Source: Leptoclinus maculatus
Taxonomy: Eukaryota > Chordata > Actinopteri > Perciformes > Stichaeidae
Direction: 5' to 3'
Assembly (NCBI GenBank): GCA_032191485.1
Contig: JAVDOI010000016.1
Coordinates: 1,249,581-1,313,580 of the forward strand
DNA length: 64,000 nucleotides
The position numbers and the translations under genes were made by a program. Positions 24,103-37,201 of the stretch are shown here, in pieces. Position 1 is the first letter of the stretch, and the number at the start of each line of letters is the position of its first letter. The notes under the pieces are model-generated. The model had not been told where the DNA came from and searched no databases. It saw only the letters and a list, made by a program, of their open reading frames with translations.

Positions 24103-27100
24103 CAGCCATCACGCTTCATTTCCTTTCAGACTGATCTTATTTACTGCTCGATGTTGTTTGCCTGCATGGATTTATGACATGCCTAGATGCCTTTTGGGTT
24201 TGGAAAAAATAAAAAATAAAGGGCTTGTGTGCTGGGATTATTAATACAATATATTCTTATTTCCGTGCCACATTTTTTGGGACTGCCCACTGCTCGCCTG
24301 TTCTGCTCACCTGTCCCTTTATCGTTCTCTTTTTCTCTCCGACTTTGTCACTGTGCCAGATTAGTGCCTGAAAAGGTACAATTTTCAGTGTGCCCACAAA
24401 GACGAGGAGGTAAGAGGATCTGATTAATGCACATTCCCCTCTTTATATATTCATGACTATTTCCTGGAGTCTATTAGAAAGACATGACTTATTCAAGTGG
24501 AGGTTTTGATTGAAGTTCTCTCTGTCTCGTCAGTTGACTTTCCATCTTTCATTTTGTCCAATACTCCTTCCCTTCTCTATTTCCTCACTGGGTCTGATCT
24601 CTGTCCTCCCTATTTCCTTCACTCTGTTCTTTAACCCCAACCTGCTCCCCTTTCATTCTGACGTGCTTCAATTGATTGGGTGTGAGAGATTGTACCCATT
24701 CGGCTCCACTTAGCTCGGTCTGGTTGTAAGAGAGTGAGGGTTTTGACCCTCTATGAACTGGTGATGAGAGATGGTTTCGGGAGTGACTGTCATTTATTAT
24801 GGATCCGGAGGGAAATAGTGTTGTGATGATTTTAGTTCAGTGGCCGCCCGCCTTTTCGTGAGGTCCTCATTATGCATTCAGGGCGCTGCAGGACTATTTC
24901 GGGGAGCCGAATAGCTCTGCTCTGCTAAGTTATGATTCTGTGCAGCTAAAAGAGCGCTTAAAGTGTTATATATCACTCTAGGTCCAGTTTTATTGCAAAT
25001 GCAAATATAGAAGTACAGTGATCACATATTCAAAATGGACTCACTGAACACTTAATGGTTGGTGGCTCTTTTTACATGATTCTCTTCATTCTCTCCCTTG
25101 CGGTTGTATGTGGTTAAATCAAGGTGCCTATGGTCTCTGAATGTAGACTATAGAGCAGTTAAGTGGGAGGATACGTTTTATTCAGGCACCATGGGTTGCG
25201 GGAGTAGGAGTCCTTCTTTCTTCATAAACAATGTGGAGGCAGTTCAAGCACTTTCAAGGAGCGTGGCAAAGCATCGCCATTAACATACTGTAGCGAGTTC
25301 TTAAAGCTCTGAATAAACAATGCAATAAGAAACCTTCGACCAGCAAGCTAGTATGTAATGTTGCATTGTGCTGTGCTTGGTTGTGCGCAGACTAAGATAT
25401 CTGAATTAGATAAAGCAAACATTGCTACGGCTTCTTCTTTGTATCTGATGTGACCTTAAGCATAACAGTGAATCTTTACCAGCTCCTATGTGTTCCGTAA
25501 GCAGAATGAGAACTCTCCTCACTGACGTAAACCATCTCTTCTCTCATCCCCCTATAGGATGTGAACTAGACAGGCAGTATTTCCTAACCCACTCCCTTCA
25601 GTGTGCAAAAAAGGAATTAGTGAGCTCCAGACAGCACTGAAGATGACCCTCGCTGCCACTTTTTCTTCAATACATGTCTGGTAAATGTATAACCCAGTGT
25701 CGGGAGAGCTTGCTAATGAGGATGATACTCTTCTTTAGTCTTGGAAACCTGGAGTGAAATCATCTTTTTTCAGGTGGACTTTGCCATTGGATTAAGATGA
25801 GATAGAGTTAATTGCCACGCTGCTTCGCATCAGGGAGTCTTTTCTCAGTAAGATATCAGTATAAAGCCAGGATTTCATAAGGATGTGCATCACGATTCTC
25901 CCGTACAGCTTACAGCCATAGGAGTCTACTGGGAATTCCTTTACACACAGTGTATGTAGATCAATGGGGTCACTGGGTCTCTTTCAGGCCTCGCTCTGGG
26001 AGTATCATTTCCAGGTCCACGTGCTCAGGCCCTCAGATTGTCCTCTATGACTGAAATGGTTGGATTAGATTCTCTGCTCCGGCTTAAGAAACGGAAAGGC
26101 ATTATGCAGCAAAATACAGTTCCATTTGAATAAATTAACTAAATGCCAGCCTACTTTCTCCCAACTTTTTCCAAGGAAACAAAGTTGGCTCTATCTCTTG
26201 CTCGCTGCCAATGCTGCTGGGAGCCTTTAGGGACAGTAGACATTCTGTGGGCAGCACAGGGAGGCAGATGGCCCACAATCCTATTATACAGTTTCTTACA
26301 CAATCTTTCTATTGCACACTCTCTCATTGCACATGGCACACAGCATGTGTGCGTACATTAAAGGGAACCTATCCCTTGTTCTTCTCATTGCTGATATTGA
26401 GACTGCCCTTGCCAGAAATAAAGATACAGTATCGATAACTCTTTTAGGACAACCTTTGTTAATAATGTGCGGTAAAGATTCATGTGACCTGCAACCTGAC
26501 TAACGACTGAATGACTGAGGCTGAAAGGGCAGCTAAAGGGTGCCTTCGTGCATTGATATCAGACGCCGAGGGGCACCGAGCAAGCGCCAATATTTGATGA
26601 TCTGGGAATGAGACTGTGTTTGAAACGCAGTTCTCGTCCCGTCTCTCACAAGCAGGGGTCGTGTCTTTTAATAACCAACACCCCAATCTTTGTGAATCGT
26701 CTGAATGTGCCAAGTTGCCGGTACTGGTGGCTCAAAGTTTCTATTTTCAGCTTTCGTCCTATAACCAATTATAAAAATGCTGCAATGACTGATATGTTTG
26801 CCTGTGAGGATCCTGGATCAAGGATGGAAACTGCAGTGAAGTCTAAGATCCATTGCTTTATTGCCTTCCTTTCTGTTCTTTCCCAAAAGTTTCAGTAAAT
26901 AGTAAAAAACAAGATTGAATTAATGGAATGTGTAAATACAGCCATTAACATCCTTTACGTTCCACAGAAGGCAGATTGTCCTGTTGAAGAGTCAACGTCA
27001 TATTAATGAGTCATATGGAGGGAATGTAGTGATGATGGAGCATGTATATGTACGCACAACTATTTGACTCTTCTGAACAAGTGTTTCCCATCAATTTGAT

Positions 27101-27707
27101 GAGAGGCTGTATGTGTACACAGCTGTACTCGTGCGATAACCTCTTATGCCTGTGAGCGCAGGAGCTAGAACACTTAGACGCCCCCTCAACATACACACAT
27201 TATGCTCAGGCAAGTAAACATGAAAAAAAGCTTTAGGCCTCTAAATACTTCTATTCAAATATTCAATGAGAAATAACGGTGGTTGTTTCTATGACTGCTC
27301 CTACACACGTAGCCTACTGTATATCAAATAAACACTGACAAATAAACAAAAAAGGTTCTGTGCACATTTTGTAAATAAGTATGACCACTATATCTGTACA
27401 AAATATTGTTTTTTCTGTCTTCAAAAGTCAATTTGTTTTCAGAACTCCCTCTTCTAATTAAACAGGTTGTTTGGAGTTCATACGTAGCACTATCATTATT
27501 CATGAACCAGTCAAATGATTGTTTTGGCAGTGTCTCCCTTATTATACCGTTACTCAGGACATGTTTACAAAGCTGATCCAGACCATAATTATCAAAGTTA
27601 GACACTTAATACCATTTTGTTTTTCCCAGTTGTGACATGACATCGAGGGGCAGCTCATAAATGCTGCATCAGATAGTACAATTACATGACAACATTTAGG
27701 TCAACGG
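24103..27707. other. Unique non-coding sequence, no gene seen
   Basis: Pyrimidine-rich at 24,290-24,660. A complex stretch at 24,850-24,960 contains ATTATGCATTCA, an octamer-like POU motif. No exon, RNA gene or transposable element was recognised. Confidence 0.5.
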
Positions 27708-27999
27708 TACAACTTTCAACTCACTCCAATGTAAACCCATCCGAGTCATTATTAGACCCTCGGAGCAACTGACTAAGTATGAAGTGAAAGATCAACTCGG
27801 GGTGGGTGAGAGGGGTCGTGGATGGGCCAAACAAACAGGACTTTCACCGAGCTGTTCTTGTCCTGTGTGGAGACACGTCACTAGCCGTTAGTCGGTCAAT
27901 TTAACGTCAACCACATTCTTTTCCTAAAGCTTAGTGGTTTTGTTGCCTGTAACTAACTTCCTGTGAAGACGGAAGTTTATTTTGACAAGACACATGAAA
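27708..27999 (+). repeat. Dispersed repeat family, copy B
   Basis: Shares CACTCCAATGTAAACCCA with copy C (GTGAACCA variant), AAACCCATCCG, GGACTTTCACC and GTTCTTGTCC with copy A, and carries the further word TTAGTGGTTTTGTTGCC followed by GAAGTTTATTTTGACAAGA. It extends further 3' than copy A. Confidence 0.65.
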
Positions 28000-30900
28000 A
28001 CTGACAAGTATCTTATCGTATTATAGGGTACGTAGAGCTTCATACTGTATTTCGAAGCTTTGGGCCACTCTCCAAGCATCGGTATTTGATGGGTTGGGCC
28101 AGTGGTGTATCACTGCCTGTAGTGTAAACAGAAGCAGCAACAGACAGCAGTGCATCACGCTGAAGCTCAAAGGTAGACGCATGTGCACTGGACGATGTGT
28201 AATTAAGTTATCGTGCAACTAGATATGCCTAGGCCTTACAGCCTTGTATCTGTCAGATGAAAGCTGCCTTTCAGTTCACATACTGGGGGCTTGCAAAAAC
28301 AAACATACAACGGATGTACTGAAACCCACAGAGCTCACACTGTTAACACCACCAGTGAATAGTCAATAGAGTTAGCATAACGAGTTTAGCCTCACCGTCT
28401 ATACATTTCAGTCTCCTTTTCCTGCTCCTTCTTTAATTAACCTGTTTTTTCTTCTTCTATTTTCAACCCTCCTCTTCCCCGTCCCACCTCTCCATCCGAC
28501 ATCTAGTGAGGAGTCATGCTGGTTAAAGGCTGTTAGGAGAACAGACTGATCCTTGCGTAACTTCTTGCTCTAACTGGAACAGCTGGGACTAAGAAGGAAT
28601 TAAGGAGCAAGCACCATACAATATCACCCACCCCGCAGGCAGAGGACTTAACTTTGGGAGATGGCGTCCAAAACACCTGCTATTACTGAGGCAACAAGAG
28701 GCCACTGGACTACAGTCACGGAGGCACCAATGGATCAATTACAGTGTGAGATGGAGAGGCTTAATGGCTCGCTGTAAGGCTTTATGTTTCATAAAAGTTT
28801 CACCAAACCTCGCAATGAGTTATGAGATTGTCCCATTATATTATAGGATAGTGTTTCATACCATATTTAGGAAGGTCAACTCTCTCTCAGATTGAGACAT
28901 TTAAGGCGCTAATCACTTCAGTTCTATCTTTTCCGGATCAGTGGTTGCACTCATGTCACTTACCAAACCCCCACAGATATTGTCTTTCTACTTTACTTTA
29001 ATATAGTTATGGATTCATTAGTGTAAGTGTTGTTGTTTTATTTATTTTATTTTTCCCCCCTTCTTATTCAGATGACAGCGTAATCAGCTGTCATCATTTA
29101 GCCACCAAGCACTCCAGTCTAAGGATTATTCAGTGTACAAGTATATATCTTTCTTTATTTATTTGGGTTCTGTGTAGTAAAAAGGGTACATTGTTTTGTG
29201 ACATTAATGCTACTCAGAGATGTTCAATTGACCGTCACATGATTAAGGCAAACCTCACTAGAATGAAAAGGTCACATTAATAATCGTCCTAATGATGGAA
29301 GTGTCTGTTTCACCGTGAGGTGTACTTCGGTGTTTATCCAGGGCAGAGGCTAATTGCACAACATCTGACAGCACAAATATAGGACATCTATCTCTATATG
29401 CCCTCACCGGGAATGAGTGACATTGCACACACACACAGGCGTGTATGGAGACCTACAGTTTGCCATGGTGGGCGCTGTCCCGTGTCCAATCACATCCACC
29501 TGTCACGCACTCGGCAAACTCACTATCACCACCTATCACAACTGACCCAGTCGTCACTTATCCTCTCCACATGTAGATGTATAGATTTAAAAGGAGGGAT
29601 GCTATTAAGCTGGAATCTGTTGGGCTGCACTGCCATATGAAGTCCATACTACAGTATGCAATTTTGAGTGTTGATGATGACTTCATGACATATCTCTGGG
29701 CAGCAGTGTGCAGAGGGAGGCCAGGGTTCATAACCCAGAGATGGATGCAGTAACCCCGCTGGCAGGGTCGGGGCAGGTCATGACATTGGCACTGAGCCTC
29801 AACAAGCTCCTGAGGGGTGAATCTGTCGCTGGTGCTGCAATCTGACCCTGTGTAAGCAAAGATAATTCACCATTGTAGATTGATAGACAGGGTTTGTGGT
29901 TTTCATTTATCTATTCTATGTTTTTTATTTTTATTTAGTGTTGTCTTGTGGAGGAGGGCATGTGCAGTGACCCTGCAATAGTAGACTCTGCAATTACAAG
30001 GACTAGATCCCTCACTGGCCTCCCACTCCATGAGCACTGCCCGTGGTGTTCGTTGGACTACACAAGCAAGATGAACAAACATCTTCTGGGAATAAGGCCT
30101 GGGTCTTTGCGGCTGGTGGGAGCTTCACCTTTGAGCAAACATAATTTTTAAAAAAATAAATGGAATGTTTTCTTTTTTTTTTGCCAAGCCTCAAGTTTAG
30201 CTAACCATGGAGTCTCTCACCTATACTCTTGGTTTGACCCAGTGGAGAGTCCCTCGGGTACTATATCGACCCACACCCTGGTAAAACTCACACGAGGCAT
30301 TTTGTGCTCACTCAAGCACAAAACAGATAAAAGCCAGATAATTCAGCATTTCCAAGGTTTCACCTGGACAACAACCAAACCGACTGAAGAGAGCAAGTCC
30401 CACGCAACAGCTAGAAGGATGAAGCACCTTGGAGCTGCTGCCCCACCACCCCTCGATACAGTGGAGCTCAGAAAAAAAAGTGAAATATGTGCTTTTTTGC
30501 TTATTTGTGAACACAGAGCAAACCTTTCACAGCCTTGTGAAATGAGTTACAATTTACAACATGCATGATGATGATGAGAACTTCTCAAAGCACAGTGAGA
30601 GTCTTGGAAACAGACAAATCCGCACAAAGTTAGATCCGTTTAAAATCAAAACAAAACATACCGAGAAGTGTTCAAATCAATAAGCACATATCCGAGTGGG
30701 GCAAGGTTGCCATGGTTATAGTCTATCACCTCAGCATGGGGTGGAAGGTGCTTCTCATTGCCTCATCCCATACTCCCTCTCTTTCACACACCGCTCAGAA
30801 AGACAGACAAAAAAAAGAACATATGTGTGAGAGAGGGACCGAATTAAATTGTCAGTGGGACAGAATGTGAGAAATCACCTATACATGGTGCATTCTGGGA

Positions 30901-31018
30901 GGAATGCCTAAATGCCGTTCTTGGTACATAAACGATTGCTTTACTTAATGTGCATCGGGCACAGAGATGCAGTTTTCCCAACGGTGTTCTGGCCTTCGAA
31001 ACACTCATTTTGACAAGC
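28000..31018. other. Unique non-coding sequence, no gene seen
   Basis: No repeat above simple T-rich runs and no convincing exon. Several 60-110 codon open frames lack coding signature or recognisable products. Confidence 0.5.
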
Positions 31019-31022
31019 CTAA

Positions 31023-31401
31023 AGGGGAACTACGTCCATTTTTTTAAGTATTCCTACGGTCTAAGGGGCTGATCACACCAAGACACCAAGACATTGCCTT
31101 TGGAGCGGTGTTGTGCAACCCTGGTGATCAAATATCATTAACAGGAGAATATGGTCTCTCTCTCTAAAAGACAGTAGCCTACAAGAACTATCACAACATA
31201 CAGTATGAATTATCTCTTACATACTCAGTATGTGACAGCGAGCTAGCTATCCCTACCACATATACCAGCATCGAAACAGGAAGGGAGTGGTGAAGTAGAA
31301 AAGCCCTCCTCTTGCTTTATTTGATTTGCTGCCTGGGCCTAGTGCGACATTGATGAGCGGTGGGAGCATTTATTATTTGGTAATTTAGGTTGAGTTCCCC
31401 T
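31023..31401. mobile_element. 379-bp TTAA-flanked MITE (Kolobok-like, tentative)
   Basis: Ends are inverted copies: the left begins AGGGGAACTACGTCC and the right, read on the minus strand, begins AGGGGAACTCAACC. The right flank is TTAA (31,402-31,405) and the left flank is CTAA (31,019-31,022), a one-base decayed TTAA. TTAA targeting with a purine-rich terminus fits Kolobok elements; piggyBac normally starts with C. There is no transposase frame, so it is non-autonomous. Confidence 0.65.
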
Positions 31402-32291
31402 TTAAGATTAACACCACTGACAGCCATCCTGCTACTACACACACTCCTCTGGTCAGCATAGGACACACATCCACAAACACTCTCACATACTAAACTACTG
31501 TTCACTTGTTTCAGTCTCTCTGAGCCTGCCTTTCTCCTTTTATTCACATTCCCCTCTCCTCTCCTCTTTCAGTTGCCTCTCTTGTGGGAGTTGAAGAACA
31601 AAAGATGATGAATGAGAGGAGCCACGTATACGTGAATCAGACAGCTCTGTATTTATAGTGGCAACCCACTCTCTCTCCATCACCAGGTACTCCACATTGG
31701 CTAGTGCGGTGAACGGTGTTTCGCCAAAGTGGTATTACACCGCCTCGAGCACATGCAGTCAATATTGTATATGTGTAAAGAGGGATTCAAAACAAAGGGT
31801 GGCAACAACTCAGAGTTGTAAGCCGAGATGACGTGGACTTTCTACGTGGTGTTGAAGAGGAGCTTATCTTTTTAGCTTCGGCAGTTGCGCTGTTAGGTGA
31901 ATTCACGTCACATAGGAGTGAAGGCTAACAAACTAATGGAACGTTGGATCTTGACTTTTTTGGAATTGTCATTTTTGTTATCACTGCCCTCTCGAACAAC
32001 ACTTTTTAGGCACTACAAGGACTTGATTAGGTTAAGGGGAACAGCATGCTTTGGGGGTAATACAACTACTTGAACACGTTTGTGGTCAGGGTTAGAAGAA
32101 AGCATTGTTGACTGTCAGTAGGAGACGGGAAGCAAACAGCACTCTCCCGTCTTTAAGCTGATTGAACTGTCAAATTGAACAACTGTAGTGCTGTTTAAAC
32201 AGTATGCAAGCCAGCCAATCGAAAACATTTCCATGGTTCGATGTATAGATGGACAGAAGGAGACACAGACAGATGGCCTCTCTGTCTCTCT

Positions 32292-32310
32292 CACACACAC
32301 ACACACACAC
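32292..32310. repeat. (CA)n microsatellite
   Basis: About nine CA units; inverted relative to the GT tract at 32,439. Confidence 0.9.
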
Positions 32311-32437
32311 GCAAATGGAATGGGAACCTCGGGAGAATCAATTTCCCAGCTGAGAGAGAGTGTGACTGAGTGTTTCGGCTGGGCTGAGAAGGCCCATTAC
32401 TGCTGGACAGGGGGAGCAGACCAGGCACTTCACCCTG

Positions 32438-32438
<1 letters not shown>

Positions 32439-32518
<80 letters not shown>
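32439..32518. repeat. (TG)n microsatellite, 80 bp
   Basis: Forty uninterrupted TG units. Confidence 0.98.
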
Positions 32519-32520
<2 letters not shown>

Positions 32521-33403
32521 AGCGTTTGTGTGTCCGTGCCTGTGTGAAAGTCCGAAAGTATCGTCACACTCTTTCTATCTGTCATCACATGCACGCACAC
32601 TCTATAAGTCACATACACATCCAGGCCCAGGACCGGGGGCAGAGTCACCAGGTAAATTGGGTCCGTTAGGTCGCTACTGAGTCCAATCACCCAGAGGAAC
32701 CGGAGGAGTCAACTAGATCCACACCATCAGGCCCGATAGGAGCTGATTTCATGACCAAGTGCTCCATTATGCGGTCATTCACTGATGGTTTGTGAATCTT
32801 TTCTAAATCCGGGGGTGCATCCAAGACCTTCACGGTGCCATTTCAAGTTTTATGCATCGAATAAATTAAAACTATAGTTTGATCTGACATTATGACAAAA
32901 AGTCCAATATGCGCAGTTAACTTAAAAGTAGGCTTTCATATAAATTGAGTGGTTTTTAATCACTTTAATTAATGTCTCTTTTAAGTCAAAATCTGCACCA
33001 CATCCTTCTCTGGCTCTGTCTTGTAGAAATCCTAAATATATTTTCTGGTCATTACAAAAAAACACAGTCCTCTGCCAGTGTTTAGCATTAAATGCTGGAT
33101 ACCCACACAGCACAGATTATATAATTCTTGAGATTCAAGGAAACAAAAGTATTGGTGCTCCAACAGGGCGGAAACTGCCACTAATCTTTTTGTATAATGG
33201 TATCTGCCAAAATACCAGTGTAATCCTCTAAAGGGGTATATTTTGTTTTTTCTTTTCATATGGTGATCACTTCAGGTTCGAGTACAGATTAGCTTTTTTT
33301 TTGGAGCAGGGGATTCAGGACACAGTCCATGTAGCCTTAGAGTGGTAAAATGTCTTCAGGCTCCGTTTCTCTGCTTCATATTGTTCGAGGCATATGGTCT
33401 TAA

Positions 33404-34489
33404 CCCTTACATACTGTTCATATTTAATGCCTTCACAGTATGGTTCGGGTCAATTTTGACCAAGACATTCCCTCATAATAAGCGTCTATACCAAATTTTA
33501 AACTACAGATCTATTTAGAATGTCTAAATAGCCTATGTCTCATTAATAAATGTATGATTAATCCTTAATTAATGTTTCAGAGAGCAGGGAGAGTGTATTT
33601 TTTAAGTTTTACAATATTGGTTTTTGGAGAAAAACATCTACTATTACACATTATAATGTCCTGTTTTAGATGAGACATAAAAACATAAAAGCCATAATGA
33701 CTTAAATATATTTTATTGAATTTGAAAATGGCATGAACGTTCTGGAACTGTTGGAATTGATAATGTAACCATATTTAATCATTGCATCCATTAAACGCTG
33801 TCCCAACTGCTATATTATAAGAAATCATAATTATCCTATCATATTATTCAATATTTACCACTACTTAGAACACAAAACATAACATAATAAAATGCTTACT
33901 ATAAACTAGTCTCTTCATTCAAAGCAGTGGTAGGGAACTTTACGTGTGTGGAACATGTGCAGCAGGTTGTCCTTGTTGTTGCAGTCCTTCTTTGCAGGGC
34001 AGAAGTTGCACACTAAATCTTGCTGCCATGATGTCAGTCACTGAGATGGCATCTCTTATGAACCCCCCCCACCACCACCCTCCCAACCCAAATTGATTCA
34101 AATGTGTTACTTTGTAGATTATTTGATAATATTGCAGGTGCAGGTGCTTGTGCTTGCAGGTGCAGATCTTGTGTCTGTGACAAGGTACCCTCTGACCTGT
34201 GGATGACCTCTGTTCCCTTTGATCATATATGATCACTCCTGTGCTGTTTTACTACTTCACTGTTTCGAGGCTCCCCCATGCCACTTCAAAGACCAGCAGG
34301 TGTCTGTCTCTGCGGGAACCTGAGCAAATGTCGTGGGAACACAGACAGTTCTCGTGACAGTGTCGAGGTCCCCCTTGAACTCTGTCAACACTGTCCCATA
34401 ACAAATACACACAAACATGGCCTGTACAGTTTCACAGTTTCAAGATTCCCTAACCGTATTTTTACTGCTGTCAAAATAGTATGTAAGGG
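33404..34489. mobile_element. 1,086-bp piggyBac-type non-autonomous element
   Basis: Perfect TTAA duplications (33,400-33,403 and 34,490-34,493) flank inverted ends CCCTTACATACT. Just inside the left end is GGGTCAATTTTGACC, a word close to that found in many fish piggyBac-type MITEs. No DDE transposase can be read. A short minus-strand Cys/His-rich frame ending at 33,915 (with CNFC and HMFH) is open for about 35 codons and could be a decayed remnant or chance. It sits between unique AT-rich DNA on both sides. Confidence 0.85.
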
Positions 34490-34493
34490 TTAA

Positions 34494-36682
34494 ACTGTAC
34501 AGCACTTTTCTTGAAGATAAATCTAGAAACACGGTGTGAAAGGCAACTGAAATTTATGTTTATTGTTTTCCAAAAGACTTTAAACCTACAAATTGCCGAA
34601 AGTCCATATCTGGACTATATGCTTTTATCCAAACTCCTCATCAGTCAGGAACTGAAAAGGCCTCAAGGACAAATTGTAAAGTCTTTGCTGTAATATACAG
34701 AAGGCAGTTTTCTATCCTTGTAAAACGAATCATAATAAACTGTTTGTACGATATGTTCTGAAAATGTATTTATCATTTTACATGGGTTATATACGAATTA
34801 TAGTGCATTACCTTTCGTGTAAGTACAAACAGCAAACAAGAACAGTGCTGCAGTGAAGAAAAGTCACATTGTAAAAAATGTTGAAATGTTCCTTCCAGAC
34901 AGACACTTCAGGGGCCTGACCTGCTACTGTTGCTCTAATTCCATGACCAGAAGCTCCTTGGAAAATTCTGCTTCACTGCAATGGCTGCTTTCTCTGGTGA
35001 TTTGTGGATTTCACGCCAGTCCTACACTTTGATGCCAAGTGCTATCACAAAAAACTCCTCCAGCAAAAAAAGGCTGTCCATTTTATTTCATGAAATTCCC
35101 AACCAATCGTATTTTACTGAAGCCAAGCTCAGCCTTGTTTGCTCCTTCTTTAACCACAACCAAGTTCATATATTGCACTTTAATGTTAATCAAAGTGTGG
35201 GCTTGTCTAGTGGAGATAACAGGGCTTTAAACGATCTCATTTCAGCTCTGACTTAGAAACTGCTCAAGTGTTGAAATCTTTTAAGACTTCATAATGAAAT
35301 ACCTATGCATCTGTGCTTTTTTTCAGCAGCACATAGACAGAACTTCATTAAGAGTGCATTGTAGATTGGTAGTTGGTGTTTTGCAAGCAATTCTCTCTCT
35401 ATTCGCCGATCCATTCCTATATTCCTTTGAGAGGAAAACACCCCCAGAGGAGCTCCAGCCCCTGAAGACAGACCACACAGACAGTGCTCCAGAGACACAA
35501 TCCATTTTTATCAGCCTGCCCAGCAGGGTTCATGAAGAAAAAATAAATAGGGTTGTTAAAACCTTATGGCTTTTCTCTTAAACTACAACAAATAGACAGA
35601 GCAATAAAAGGAGAACTACAGAGAAATTGTGAAATAGCTGGAAAGCTTTGTGGCTACTTCGTCACAGTGTACAGCTTTCTGGGGGGGGAGCAAGACATTC
35701 TGCTAATGGTATAAAACACCATCTCGTCTTCTGTCAAGCAGTCTCCTCATATCACTTAACACAAGTCTGTGCGCGCTTTGTGCTTCTGTTTGCCCGTGGC
35801 TTTATTTTCCTCATGTCTCATCACGTCACCCTCTGAAATGTGCATGTGCGCTCTTGCGTGAGCATGTGCAGCTAACGTGAAGAGCGAGTCTTTTGTGGAC
35901 GTGGGAGCGGATCGATGGAACATTTCTTCTGCTGACCTCTCGTTGCTGATGGGCTCCCCTGTGAGCCTCCAGCTCTTCCTCTCTGTCTTTGTCTTCCTCG
36001 CCCTGTCAAAAAACGCCCTCATCAGCTTCAGGACACCATGTCAGCAGAGGCTTTGAAAGGGTCAGTGTGACGGCACGGTGTCCTGTTGTATGACAAGCAT
36101 GATGTGGCTTGATAGGGATGAGTGTGATTAGAACAATGACGTTTTCTGAGTAAGGCTGGAACTAAATAACATGATACAATATTTTGGAATGAAAAAAAAT
36201 AGTGATCATACATGTCAGCAGGTGAAAAATGGTTCGCAATATCAACTAAATCACATCAATGGGCTCTTAGCGCTTGCAGGGCAGGGGCTTCAAACTTACA
36301 TTGTCCAGTTTCTCTTTGTTTTCTGCAGACTGTCCTTTCTTCACCAGTGTCTGTACATAAACACTCAATAGAGTTTAAAGATATTCCACTGAATGCATGT
36401 CACCTCGAGTCAATATGAATCTACTGGTCTTTGCTGTGATCTTTCTAGTGATCACCTGTTTAAGTCACTATCCTATGGCAGCTGACATAAGGCTTTTACC
36501 TCTTGACCCTTTCTCTAAATCTATTTGCGAGACACACAATCCATCAGGATTGTATCCAGCTTGTTCCACTCTATCTTCAATAATACAACGGTTTAGTTAC
36601 GTTTTACAACTGTGCATTTTAGGTTTTGTAGATTTTTACCAAAACTGTTTAAAAGTCTGCCTAACAGGTGGGTGACCTGATG
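34494..36682. other. Unique non-coding sequence
   Basis: No repeat recognised apart from a G8 run near 35,681. A 92-codon frame at 36,397-36,675 starts with a hydrophobic stretch, but nothing supports it as a gene and it abuts the LINE fragment. Confidence 0.45.
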
Positions 36683-37186
36683 CGGACCAAACAACTTAGA
36701 GCTCAACACTCTAAAGAAAGTGGAGATTGTTATGGATTTCCGTAAGAATGCAGCCTAATCCGCCGTCCCTCCGCAACCTGTACGACTCCAGGACCCTAAA
36801 GTGGACAGTAAAGATCCACCCTGGACACAAACTGTGTGAGCCACTTCCCTGTGGCAGGAGGCTGCGGCCCATCAGGACCAAAACCTGGCGCCACAAATAC
36901 AGTTTATTTTTAACTGCAGTCAGGCTCATTAACAAGGCCCTCCTGACTCTCATATCCCATGGAAAATTATTTACAGATTCATTAATAACACATTTTAACA
37001 GAGTCTTATGTATTATACTTAATAATAATAAGATATGTTTATTGTTTTTTAATATTCGATTGCATATTTTTATATTTAATTATGTTTTCAAACTGTGTTT
37101 ACTGTTTTGCACCAATCACTAGGTCAGATATCAAATATCTAGTATGTGCAAACATGCTTGGCAATAAACCGTTTCTGATTCTGATT
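36683..37186 (+). mobile_element. Internally deleted LINE 3' end (CR1/L2/Rex type)
   Basis: Two pieces of a reverse-transcriptase ORF are visible. One frame (36,690-36,750) reads NNLELNTLKKVEIVMDFRK, the conserved segment downstream of the RT catalytic core in CR1/L2/Rex-type elements. Almost immediately after comes the C-terminal region (36,765-36,945), with LYDSRTLKW, HPGHKLCEPLPCGRRLRP and TKTWRHKYS. The several hundred bases normally between these parts are missing, so the copy is both 5' truncated and internally deleted. An AT-rich 3' UTR follows and ends with GGCAATAAACC and a short TTCTGATTCTGATT tail, a typical terminus for such fish LINEs. Exact clade is uncertain. Confidence 0.85.
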
Positions 37187-37201
37187 GTAAGAAACAGACC
37201 C

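Noticed and set aside
36727..37122. 131-codon frame as a host gene
   Set aside because: The recognisable part is the C-terminal region of a LINE reverse transcriptase and the rest is its 3' UTR.
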